From: Syntrophus sp. PtaU1.Bin005
GTDB lineage: Bacteria > Desulfobacterota > Syntrophia > Syntrophales > Syntrophaceae
Direction of reading: 5' to 3'
Assembly: GCA_002067745.1 (NCBI GenBank)
Contig: MVRU01000017.1
Span: forward strand, 1-45,457
DNA: 45,457 bases
Shown here: positions 1-7,328 of the stretch, one piece after another
Numbering within the stretch: position 1 is the first letter of the stretch
Layout: every line of letters begins with the position of its first letter
The notes under the pieces: generated by a model
Database searches by the model: none
Seen by the model: only the letters and a program-made list of their open reading frames with translations
What the model was told of the DNA's origin: nothing
Translations under genes and position numbers: made by a program

Positions 1-18
1 GATCAATAAGAAAGACAG

Positions 19-40
19 GGGATGACCTGCCCGTCATCCC
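19..40. repeat. Perfect 8-bp hairpin next to the IS end
   Basis: GGGATGAC at 19-26 pairs with GTCATCCC at 33-40 around a 6-nt loop. There is no clear T-run on the plus side and only a broken pyrimidine run on the minus side. It may end the transcript of the insertion-sequence genes outside the window, or simply be part of the IS end. Confidence 0.4.
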
Positions 41-53
41 AAAGTATAAACAC

Positions 54-106
54 TGCTCTGGGTGGTCAAAATTCGATTATCACAGGTGGTCAATTTTCGG
101 TTGTCA
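54..106. mobile_element. IS21-like insertion-sequence end (left border)
   Basis: Two related units lie in tandem. Each begins GGTGGTCAA and is followed by TTCG(G/A)TT; the outer one ends in GGTTGTCA at 106. The block TGCTCTGGG-TGGTCAA (54-67) recurs in inverted orientation at 45436-45452. Several short repeats at each terminus and a TG...CA tip are typical of the IS21 (istA/istB) family. The tip points into the window, so the body of the element would lie upstream of base 1. No transposase gene is visible, so the family call rests on the end structure alone. Confidence 0.55.
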
Positions 107-473
107 TTACCAAAATAACCTTTGCCGGCTGAATTGACATAGATTTGCTTCAAATATAAGGTCCTTGATCTGAAGAGTCAACATTCGAGAACCTCAAATC
201 AAACGAACAGGTCGCTTCCTTTTCATGGAGGCGGGAGGGGGATGGTCCGGCAAGAAGATTTATCTGAAAAAACTGAAACAAGAGCAGAAGGAGGAGCTCA
301 TTCCGGAGATCTGATGGTAGTGCGATTATTCCCGTTAAAACGTCAAGGACCGTCTGGTCGTTTATTTCAGCGCCGAGAACGTCTTGCCGCTGATCGGAAG
401 TCAGGAGGCCCGTTGATCACCGCTAAGCCAAACGACCTGTTTCGGGATCCTTTAGGAAGGAGGAAAAGAAGAA
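107..473. other. Gene-poor stretch between IS end and lipoprotein gene
   Basis: No gene here is convincing. The open frame that runs into the lipoprotein gene from 242 reads as low-quality, Arg-rich sequence and is probably only an upstream extension. In another frame (225-416) there are two protein-like fragments interrupted by three stops: one with IYLKKLKQEQKEEL, and one with DRLVVYFSAENVLPLIG ending at a TGA at 414-416. This may be a decayed gene left beside the insertion sequence. That reading is an inference. Confidence 0.35.
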
Positions 474-518
474 ATGGGGCAGGGAAACCACATCGAATCA
501 GCCCATCTGAGCGCATGA
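474..518 (+). CDS. 14-codon leader ORF overlapping the lipoprotein start
   Basis: An ATG at 474 sits about 10 bases behind a strong ribosome-binding site, AGGAAGGAGG at 454-463. It opens a short frame, MGQGNHIESAHLSA, that stops at TGA 516-518. The stop overlaps the ATG at 515 of the next gene as ATGA. That downstream ATG has no Shine-Dalgarno sequence of its own. The layout suggests translational coupling, with ribosomes loading at the leader and re-initiating on the lipoprotein gene. No peptide function can be assigned. Confidence 0.4.
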   Translation: MGQGNHIESAHLSA

Positions 519-1618
519 ACGTTTCTAATCGAAAAACGGTCTCTGCGGCTGCGATCCTTTTGCAGGCCCTGCTGCTGGCTTCCTGCTTGCTGCCTGTCAG
601 GCCCTTCGATGAACAGAGGTGGTGGGCGCAAGTGGAGTCTGCAGACCCGGCGCTTCTCTATGCCCCGCATCGGGAAGACGGACGCTATTTCAATCCCTGG
701 ATGCCCATGGAGAAGGGTTTCCGTGATTTCCTACGCTGGCAGCTCTCCGAAAGGACCCTCTATGCTCCGGAGGAGGAAAAGGAGCTTCTCGATGTTTTAT
801 TGGACCTCTCTGATCGGATCCGGTCAACACCGGGCGATTTTATCGCCTGGATCGGTCATTCCTCGTTTCTGATCAGAATCGATGGGGCATACTGGATTAC
901 CGATCCGATCTTTTCGGAGCGGGCACTGCTGCCGAAACGGAAAACCCCGCCCGGTCTTTCCCTTGATGTGTTTGCGGCCCTGCCCGGAAAGAAAAACGTG
1001 CTGATTTCCCACAGCCATTACGATCATCTCGATTCCGAAAGCATCCGACGTCTCCCCGCCGACACTCGGATCTATGTCCCCCTGGGACTCAAGGCTCTGA
1101 TGAATGGCCTAGGAAAACAGGACGTGGTGGAAATGGACTGGTGGCAAACGGTTTCCTGCGGCGACCGCTGCCAGGTCGTCTGCCTTCCCGCCCAGCACTG
1201 GTCGAGAAGGATCACGCAAAACACTAATACCACCCTATGGGCGAGTTTTCTGCTGGTGAGTTCCGACAGGAAAATCTATTACGGCGGCGACAGCGGATAC
1301 TTTATCGGCTATCGGGAAATCGGACGCCGCTATCCCGGCATTGATTACGCCCTGTTGCCCGTCAACGCCTATCACCCACGCTGGTTCATGTATTATGCCC
1401 ATATGGATGCCCGGGAGGCCCTCGATGCATTCCGCGACCTGGAAGCACGTTACTTCATCCCGACCCAATGGGGTACCTTCCGGCTGGGAGACGAACCGGT
1501 CGGGCAGGCGCCTTCTGCGCTTTCCAAGGCCGCGCAATTCAGCGACACCGATCCGGCCCGGATCATCGTCATGGGCATCGGCCAGCTTTTGCCTCTAGGC
1601 AGTCGAGATCCAAAGTAA
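515..1618 (+). CDS. Metallo-beta-lactamase-fold lipoprotein (UlaG / NAPE-PLD-like hydrolase)
   Basis: A predicted metal-dependent hydrolase of 367 residues, probably anchored outside the inner membrane. The N-terminus is a signal peptide ending in the lipobox LASC, with Cys24 as the likely lipid-modified residue. The metal-binding motif HSHYDH follows LIS near residue 170. Later ligand regions include an AQHW stretch, YYGGDSGYF and a C-terminal IPTQWGTF. This order is typical of the UlaG/NAPE-PLD-like branch, which often acts on phosphodiesters or lactones; the substrate cannot be told here. The ATG at 515 was chosen because the signal peptide starts there. The gene is convergent with the FAD oxidoreductase, leaving only 10 bases between them. 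Confidence 0.8.
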   Translation: MNVSNRKTVSAAAILLQALLLASCLLPVRPFDEQRWWAQVESADPALLYAPHREDGRYFNPWMPMEKGFRDFLRWQLSERTLYAPEEEKELLDVLLDLSDRIRSTPGDFIAWIGHSSFLIRIDGAYWITDPIFSERALLPKRKTPPGLSLDVFAALPGKKNVLISHSHYDHLDSESIRRLPADTRIYVPLGLKALMNGLGKQDVVEMDWWQTVSCGDRCQVVCLPAQHWSRRITQNTNTTLWASFLLVSSDRKIYYGGDSGYFIGYREIGRRYPGIDYALLPVNAYHPRWFMYYAHMDAREALDAFRDLEARYFIPTQWGTFRLGDEPVGQAPSALSKAAQFSDTDPARIIVMGIGQLLPLGSRDPK

Positions 1619-1628
1619 CGAAGGGCTT

Positions 1629-2747
1629 TTATCCCTTTACCGCCAGAAACCACTTCAACAGATTCTTTGATAATCTGACACGTTCCCTCCAATTCAGCAC
1701 CTGCAAACCCTTTTTGAAGTTGAAAGCGTTGCCCTCTTGGAAAAGAAGCGTCTTGTAATTGAACGTGCTCACCGTCTTTCTTTTTTCTGTCTCAATTTCC
1801 TGTCGATAAAGCCGCCCCGGGGATACCCCTTGACGAATGCTCTCGAAGGAAACACTCCCAGCTATCCTGCCCGATGCCAAGGCAGATGAAATACCTTCGC
1901 CGAAGAAATTCAAAAGCCCGCTTGCCTCTCCGGAAACGAGGATGCGCTCTGAACCGAAACAAAACAATCCCTTTGGCGCTGCATAAGTGACCCTGCACCC
2001 GAGCCGCCTAATCAAACACGCCTGTTGGATGCCGATTCGCCTCCAAAGATGTTCCTTAAATCTGGCCATGGCCGAGGTGGCCTTGTCTTTCGGCTGGGCC
2101 ACAACTTCCATCACCAGCAGGCCGTCTTTGACATAAGCGGATGGGTACAAAGAAATTCCAGGAAAGGCAAAAAAATGGAATAAACCGGGCTCAAGATGAC
2201 ACTCGCAGGCATAGGTTTCCTGCAGGGCAACATACCAGGTCAATTTCGCCGTTAATGACGGATCAATTTGCTTCACCGTGCGTGACGCACCGCCATCAGC
2301 GGCAATCAGTATTCGACTGTGAACTTCAAGAAGCTCTCCATTCGATTTGATGCAGAGGAGATCGACGCCATCAATGCCCTCTTTAAAGGAGAGCATCTTT
2401 GTTTCATCAAGAACTACTGCCTGTGAAGACTTGCACAACCATGCATCTAGACGATCCCGCCAAATCATCAATCCCTGGATTGGTATATCTCCCGCGTTGC
2501 CGCTCGGAAAATGCATCCGCATGGCATGGACGTGAGATGGGGAGGCGAAGACATCCTGTGCCATGTCGCCAAAATGTTCCGAAAGAGTTCTGATTGAATC
2601 CGGCACGAGGATACCCGAGCATGCCTTGTGGCGTGGGATTCTTTTCTTCTCCAGAATGACTGCTTTCAATCCCCTTCGGGTGCATTCGCGGGCAGCCGAA
2701 CATCCTGCCGGACCTGCGCCGACGATAGCGACATCACATTCAATCAT
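1629..2747 (-). CDS. FAD-dependent oxidoreductase, geranylgeranyl-reductase family
   Basis: A predicted flavoprotein of 372 residues. The N-terminal Rossmann motif VAIVGAGPAGCSAA is followed by an acidic strand end at ILEKK and by RHKACSGIL, the P(R/K)xK-C-G region seen in geranylgeranyl-reductase and related lipid or quinone reductases. The second FAD motif appears as ILVSGEASGLLNFFGEGI, with GEA where GDA is usual. The start at 2747 puts the FAD motif at the N-terminus; an in-frame extension to 2867 adds unlikely sequence. Substrates in this family include prenyl chains, archaeal-type lipids and halogenated aromatics, so no specific reaction is claimed. It is transcribed divergently from the zinc-ribbon gene. 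Confidence 0.72.
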   Translation of the reverse strand: MIECDVAIVGAGPAGCSAARECTRRGLKAVILEKKRIPRHKACSGILVPDSIRTLSEHFGDMAQDVFASPSHVHAMRMHFPSGNAGDIPIQGLMIWRDRLDAWLCKSSQAVVLDETKMLSFKEGIDGVDLLCIKSNGELLEVHSRILIAADGGASRTVKQIDPSLTAKLTWYVALQETYACECHLEPGLFHFFAFPGISLYPSAYVKDGLLVMEVVAQPKDKATSAMARFKEHLWRRIGIQQACLIRRLGCRVTYAAPKGLFCFGSERILVSGEASGLLNFFGEGISSALASGRIAGSVSFESIRQGVSPGRLYRQEIETEKRKTVSTFNYKTLLFQEGNAFNFKKGLQVLNWRERVRLSKNLLKWFLAVKG

Positions 2748-3043
2748 GGGGCTTAATCCGCCATATACAAAAATAAAATACCTCGTTGCCCTTAAAAATC
2801 TGGATGAAAGATGTTTTTTGCTCAAAAAAACCATCCTCAACGAGGAGCACTGGTAATCTTCTGTCAAATCGTTGCCTTTCCAGAGCTCCCGTGCTATTTG
2901 AAGATCGTCAGGGCACCGTTCACAGAAGCTGCAAGGTGCTTGTAAGAAACCGCGTATCTGTTGATTCGTTTTCCCGCAACGGCAAAGGAAAGCGTGGGGG
3001 AAGAGGAACTCTGAAAAACGCGGGTGTTCATAGCGGGGGGCAG

Positions 3044-3508
3044 ATGTCCATTCGTACGTGCAGTCAATGCGGAAAAGAGACAGACAGCGGATCCACGGCC
3101 TGTCCCCAATGCGGAAGCCCTATCAGGCCTTCTTCAGGGGGGATATCCAGGTACCTGCGAGGGATTGCCTTTTCCGCCATCGGGGTCGTCTTGTTTGTCA
3201 TTGTATTTTCGATCATTCACAGTGGAAAATTTGCCGCAACATCCTCCAAACAGGATCGGGAAACAGAAGCCGTTCAGGTGTCCCAGCAATTCATCATGAG
3301 AAAGTTGAAAGCGCCATGGACGGCACAATTTCCATCACCTGCTCAAACAAGGGTGACCAAGGGAGAAAACGACCAATACACCGTAAACTCCTATGTAGAA
3401 GCCAGAACCTGGGAAGGAGCCATTCAGCGGAAGAATTATGAATGCGTCCTTCGCTATGAACCGGAAAAAGGCCGCTGGCATCTCGTCAAGCTTACCCTGG
3501 AGAAGTGA
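3044..3508 (+). CDS. Zinc-ribbon, single-TM protein of unknown function
   Basis: A protein of 154 residues. It starts with a zinc ribbon of two CxxC pairs (CSQCGKE...CPQCGSP, residues 6-26), followed by one hydrophobic segment (about residues 41-61). After that comes a soluble C-terminal domain with VSQQFIMRKLKAPWTAQFPS and VNSYVEARTWEGA. This domain resembles a widespread unnamed domain in small zinc-ribbon membrane proteins whose consensus reads roughly F-V-x-x-R-L-K-x-P-x-T-A-x-F. The ATG at 3044 follows a G-rich site (GGGGGG) by 3 bases. The 296 bases upstream hold no gene. The role is unknown; it faces the Re-citrate synthase-like gene tail to tail. Confidence 0.7.
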   Translation: MSIRTCSQCGKETDSGSTACPQCGSPIRPSSGGISRYLRGIAFSAIGVVLFVIVFSIIHSGKFAATSSKQDRETEAVQVSQQFIMRKLKAPWTAQFPSPAQTRVTKGENDQYTVNSYVEARTWEGAIQRKNYECVLRYEPEKGRWHLVKLTLEK

Positions 3509-3553
3509 GGGGACGCGAAAAGAATCGATCCGGCCGCCGCTGTTGAATTTAAG

Positions 3554-5443
3554 CTACATCCAGCGATCGGACTTGTACTTTGCGTCATACTCCGCCTTCA
3601 GGGCGATCTGGGTCGCTTCGGCGATATACTCCGGTTCCTTGACGAGGTCTTCCACCTTGATGTCCACGCCGAAAATCCCCACCATCTCGTCGTTGTCGTC
3701 CGTAATAGGTTCGGAAACGGTGAAGCAAAGGGCGCCGGTCATCTTGGAGATGTAGAAATCCGTGACGTGCAGTTTTCCTTTACGCATCGGTTCGATAAAC
3801 CACTCGCGGTCGGACTGGTCCGTGCCGACTCCGTAATTCTCATATTTGGCCCGATCGACGAAATTCGTGATGTTCTTAGTGGTTTTCTTTCCGTTCATGT
3901 CGACGACATAGGCGAACTGGATCGAAGGATACTCTTCGATAAACCGCTGCATCACGGGCTCCTGAAGCTCGGGCTTCATGGTCTTCATAGCCGGATCGTC
4001 GATGATTTTGCGAAGGACGGCAATGGCGGCCTCCGCAGCCTGGAATTTGATCCGTTCGAGATCGGACATGAAGAGTTCCGGCAGATATTTGCGGACCTTC
4101 GCTTCCAGCTCCTCGGAAGAGATCGTTGTCATGCGCCCGTCTTCGTATTCCTCGTTGATCCACTTGTTGATCTTGGAAATTCCCGGATGCCGCTTGTCGA
4201 TGGCGCTGTCGCCGGTCAGGCCGAAGTGCGAATTAATCCAGTAGGCGATGCCCGCTTTTCCGGACTTGTCGGTCACCATCGGGACGATGGGACGCTTCAG
4301 GATCTTGGTCGTGTCAAAGATGTTGTAGATCTCCTCGTTCTTGATGAGGCCGTCGGCATGAACGCCCGCCCGGGTCACATTGAAATCCGAACCGACGAAG
4401 GGGAAATTGGCCGGAATCTTGAAATCGATCTTATTCCGGAAATACTGAGCAATGTCGGTAATGACCGTCGTATCGATCCCGTTGGTCCCTCCCATGAGGC
4501 CGATGTATTCCATGATCAGCCCTTCGATGGGCGGATTGCCCGTCCGCTCACCAAGCCCGAGGAGGGTGGAGTTGGCGGCGCTGCAGCCGTAGAGCCAGGC
4601 GGTGGTCGCGTTGATCAGAGCCTTGTGGAAATCATTGTGGCCATGCCATTCCAGGAGATGCCCGGGGACGCCTGCATCGTCAATGAAGGCCCGGACCAGC
4701 TTGTCAACGCTGCGGGGCAGCGAGGCCCCCGGATAGGTCACCCCGTATCCCATGGTGTCGCAGAGGCGGATCTTGATGTCGATGCCGCTTTCCTCCCGGA
4801 GCTTCATCAGCTCGAGGGCGAAGGGGATGCAGAAGCCGTAGATATCGGCCCGGGTGATGTCCTCAAAGTGGCAGCGGGGAACAATCCCTGTGTCGAGAAT
4901 GGCTCTGACGATGTCAAGGTAATCGTTGAGGGCTTCACTGCGCTTCTTGTTCAATTTCAGGAAGATATGATAATCGGAAACGGAGGTCAGAATCCCCGTT
5001 TCCTTCAAGCCGGCCTCTTTGACCAGGGGGATGTCCTCCTTGGCCGCCCGGATCCAGCCGGTGATCTCCGGGTAGCGGAGTCCAAGGTCCTGGCATCGGG
5101 CGACGCCTTCCTTATCCTTCCTACTGTAGAGAAAAAATTCCGTCTGGCGGATGATCCCGTTCTCTCCGCCCAGCCGGTTCATCAGCGAATAGAGGTCGAC
5201 GATCTGCTGGACGGTGTAAGGCGGCCGAGCCTGCTGCCCATCCCGGAAGGTCGTATCGGTAATGAAAATTTCTTCGGCCGGTTGAATGGGAATAATCCGA
5301 TGGTCGAAGTCGATCCGGCTGACCTCTTCATAGGGAAAGACTTCCTTCTGCAGATTCGGTTCGTCCACATCCCGCAGCTCGAAGCGCCAGAACCGGGTAT
5401 GCTGGTGATTCAGGACTCTTTTTTCGGGATTCCATTTTGCCAT
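3554..5443 (-). CDS. Re-citrate synthase-like enzyme with C-terminal Cache-like domain
   Basis: Predicted to condense acetyl-CoA and oxaloacetate to citrate with Re stereochemistry, the step used by syntrophs and some clostridia that lack ordinary citrate synthase. The 629-residue protein has an HMGL/DRE-TIM barrel: TDTTFRDGQQ at 62-71, the metal ligands HGHND at 267-271 and GERTGN at 299-303. The N-terminal block, with IPIQPAEEIF just before the barrel, is characteristic of the Re-citrate synthase/homocitrate synthase branch. Residues about 495-605 form an added domain: AYVVDMNGK, DREWF, TDFYIS, and MVGIFGVDIKVEDL. That pattern resembles a Cache/PDC sensor domain. A ribosome-binding site (TTGGAG) lies about 8 bases before the ATG. 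Homocitrate or isopropylmalate synthesis remains possible; no leu or lys genes are nearby. Confidence 0.75.
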   Translation of the reverse strand: MAKWNPEKRVLNHQHTRFWRFELRDVDEPNLQKEVFPYEEVSRIDFDHRIIPIQPAEEIFITDTTFRDGQQARPPYTVQQIVDLYSLMNRLGGENGIIRQTEFFLYSRKDKEGVARCQDLGLRYPEITGWIRAAKEDIPLVKEAGLKETGILTSVSDYHIFLKLNKKRSEALNDYLDIVRAILDTGIVPRCHFEDITRADIYGFCIPFALELMKLREESGIDIKIRLCDTMGYGVTYPGASLPRSVDKLVRAFIDDAGVPGHLLEWHGHNDFHKALINATTAWLYGCSAANSTLLGLGERTGNPPIEGLIMEYIGLMGGTNGIDTTVITDIAQYFRNKIDFKIPANFPFVGSDFNVTRAGVHADGLIKNEEIYNIFDTTKILKRPIVPMVTDKSGKAGIAYWINSHFGLTGDSAIDKRHPGISKINKWINEEYEDGRMTTISSEELEAKVRKYLPELFMSDLERIKFQAAEAAIAVLRKIIDDPAMKTMKPELQEPVMQRFIEEYPSIQFAYVVDMNGKKTTKNITNFVDRAKYENYGVGTDQSDREWFIEPMRKGKLHVTDFYISKMTGALCFTVSEPITDDNDEMVGIFGVDIKVEDLVKEPEYIAEATQIALKAEYDAKYKSDRWM

Positions 5444-5469
5444 GTCTTAAACTCCAAATCATAAAAGTC

Positions 5470-5481
5470 TCTCTGCAGAGA
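5470..5481 (-). promoter_or_regulatory. 12-bp palindrome in the leader
   Basis: TCTCTGCAGAGA is a perfect 12-base palindrome about 20 bases downstream of the predicted transcription start. As a second dyad in the same short leader it is a candidate regulator site. No known regulator is recognised. Confidence 0.35.
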
Positions 5482-5495
5482 CAGTTCTCCATGCA

Positions 5496-5515
5496 CTTAT
5501 ATTCTAAAATATAAG
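5496..5515 (-). promoter_or_regulatory. Inverted repeat overlapping the -10 box, candidate operator
   Basis: CTTATAT (5496-5502) and ATATAAG (5509-5515) are perfect 7-base arms around TCTAAA. The repeat covers the -10 box of the promoter, where a bound repressor would block transcription. It could instead be a weak AT-rich hairpin. Confidence 0.4.
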
Positions 5516-5535
5516 AGGTTATTATTGGATGTCAA
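5508..5535 (-). promoter_or_regulatory. Sigma70-type promoter of the Re-citrate synthase-like gene
   Basis: On the minus strand TTGACA (5535-5530) and TATATT (5513-5508) are 16 bases apart. Transcription would start near 5500, leaving a leader of about 55-60 bases. It lies wholly inside the 103-base gap behind aspS, so the gene can be transcribed apart from the hisS-aspS operon. Confidence 0.55.
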
Positions 5536-5546
5536 TCGTAATAATT

Positions 5547-7322
5547 CTAGACAATTTTGAGGGACAATTCCATCAGCTGTTCGATGCTTACCTTGGAAGG
5601 AGCGTCCGTCATCAGGCAGGTAGCCTTCTGGGTCTTGGGAAAGGCGATCACATCGCGAATGGATTCCGCACCCGTCATCATCATGATCAGCCGGTCCAGC
5701 CCGAAGGCGATCCCCCCGTGGGGCGGCGTTCCATATTCCAGGGCATCGAGGAGAAATCCGAATTTGGTGCGGACCTCTTCGCTCTGGAGGCCCAGGGCCT
5801 CAAAGATGAGAGACTGGATCTCTTTTCTGTGGATCCGGATGCTTCCTCCACCAACCTCGGAGCCATTGAGGACGAGATCGTAAGCCCGGGCCCGCACTCT
5901 GCCCGGGTTCTCCCGAAGCTGCGGAACATCCTCCGGGACCGGGGACGTGAAGGGGTGGTGGGTTGAGACGTAGCGCTTTTCCGTATCGCTGAATTCCATG
6001 AGGGGAAACTCGGTGATCCAGACGAAGGCAAACTGGTCGGGGTCGATTAAATTGAGCTTTCTGGCGAGATGAGCCCGCAGGTTCCCGAGGGAATCGGTCA
6101 CCACGGCAGGCGTATCGGCGACAAAAACCAGGGCGTCGCCTTCAGCGGCCTCCATTTTCGAATTGATCTTGGAAACTTCTTCCGCCGTCAGGTATTTGAA
6201 GATCGGTGACGTCCATCCCTCGGCGGTGATCCGGGCCCAGGCCAACCCCCTGGCCCCGTAGATGGCGACAACATTCTGGAGATCATCAAGATCTTTCCGT
6301 GAGAGGCGCTTCCCGTCGGGGATGCGGATGGACTTGATGACGCCGCCGGCGGCGACCACATCACGGAATGCCGTAAATCCCGTATTGGCCAGGATATCGG
6401 TGAGGTCCCGGAGTTCAAGACCGAACCGGACATCCGGGTTGTCCTTGCCGAAGCGGCTGATGGCTTCCGCATAGGAAAGGCGGGGGAAGGGGAGGGAGAC
6501 CTGCCGGTTCAGGCAGCGCGAGAAGAGGTGCGCCATCAGGCCTTCCATGATTTCGATGATGTCGTTCTCCGTAATGAAGGACATTTCCACGTCGATCTGC
6601 GTAAATTCCGGCTGGCGATCCGCCCTGAGGTCTTCGTCACGAAAGCATTTGACGATCTGGTAATACCGGTCAAAGCCGGACACCATGAGCAGCTGTTTGA
6701 AGATCTGCGGCGACTGGGGAAGGGCGTAGAAGCTCCCCTTGTTGATCCGGCTGGGGACCAGATAGTCCCGGGCGCCTTCCGGGGTGCTTTTGGTGAGAAA
6801 GGGGGTCTCGATTTCAATAAAGCCCTCTTCCTGGAAATATTGGCGCGCTTCCGCCGCCACCCGACTCCGAAGCATGATGTTTTTCTGCAGATGCGGTCGG
6901 CGCAGATCCAGGTAACGGTACTTGAGCCGGACGTTCTCCGAGATGTCGCTGTCCGTCTCGAGGCTGAAAGGTGGGGTCTGCGATTCGTTGAGGATTTCCA
7001 GTTCCTCGATCATCACCTCGATGGCTCCCGTCTTCATGTCGGGATTGATCATTCCTTCAGGACGACCGCGAACCGTTCCCCGGACGGCCAGGACATATTC
7101 GCTGCGGATCTTGTGGGCCTCGCGGTGGGCATCGGGGCTGAATTCCGGGTTGAAGACGATCTGAACAAGGCCTTCACGGTCTCGAAAATCCACAAAAATG
7201 ACCCCGCCGTGGTCCCTGCGGCGGTGCACCCAACCCATGAGAATGACTTCCGAATCGAGTTGATTGGTGCCCAGATGTCCACAGTAATGCGTTCTCTTCA
7301 TGGTCGTTAGAAAATCCGACAA
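5547..7322 (-). CDS. aspS: Aspartate--tRNA ligase
   Basis: Charges tRNA-Asp with aspartate in the cytoplasm. The 591-residue length fits the bacterial form with an inserted GAD domain. Visible parts are the OB-fold anticodon-binding domain ([20 protein letters not shown]), class II motif 2 around [18 protein letters not shown], and motif 3 at [13 protein letters not shown]. The start is uncertain. A TTG at 7322 has a fitting ribosome-binding site (GAGAGGT, within the 3' end of hisS); the ATG at 7301, which gives the familiar MKRTHYCG start, has none. It follows hisS by 6 bases and is clearly cotranscribed. Whether it also charges tRNA-Asn cannot be read here. Confidence 0.95.
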   Translation of the reverse strand: MSDFLTTMKRTHYCGHLGTNQLDSEVILMGWVHRRRDHGGVIFVDFRDREGLVQIVFNPEFSPDAHREAHKIRSEYVLAVRGTVRGRPEGMINPDMKTGAIEVMIEELEILNESQTPPFSLETDSDISENVRLKYRYLDLRRPHLQKNIMLRSRVAAEARQYFQEEGFIEIETPFLTKSTPEGARDYLVPSRINKGSFYALPQSPQIFKQLLMVSGFDRYYQIVKCFRDEDLRADRQPEFTQIDVEMSFITENDIIEIMEGLMAHLFSRCLNRQVSLPFPRLSYAEAISRFGKDNPDVRFGLELRDLTDILANTGFTAFRDVVAAGGVIKSIRIPDGKRLSRKDLDDLQNVVAIYGARGLAWARITAEGWTSPIFKYLTAEEVSKINSKMEAAEGDALVFVADTPAVVTDSLGNLRAHLARKLNLIDPDQFAFVWITEFPLMEFSDTEKRYVSTHHPFTSPVPEDVPQLRENPGRVRARAYDLVLNGSEVGGGSIRIHRKEIQSLIFEALGLQSEEVRTKFGFLLDALEYGTPPHGGIAFGLDRLIMMMTGAESIRDVIAFPKTQKATCLMTDAPSKVSIEQLMELSLKIV

Positions 7323-7328
7323 AGGTCG

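Noticed and set aside
242-514. N-terminal extension of the lipoprotein gene
   Set aside because: It would precede the signal peptide and reads as Arg-rich low-quality sequence; the lipobox argues for ATG 515.
3767-5464. A 565-codon open frame on the plus strand
   Set aside because: It is antisense to the Re-citrate synthase-like gene and has no family features; its composition is that of a GC-rich shadow frame.
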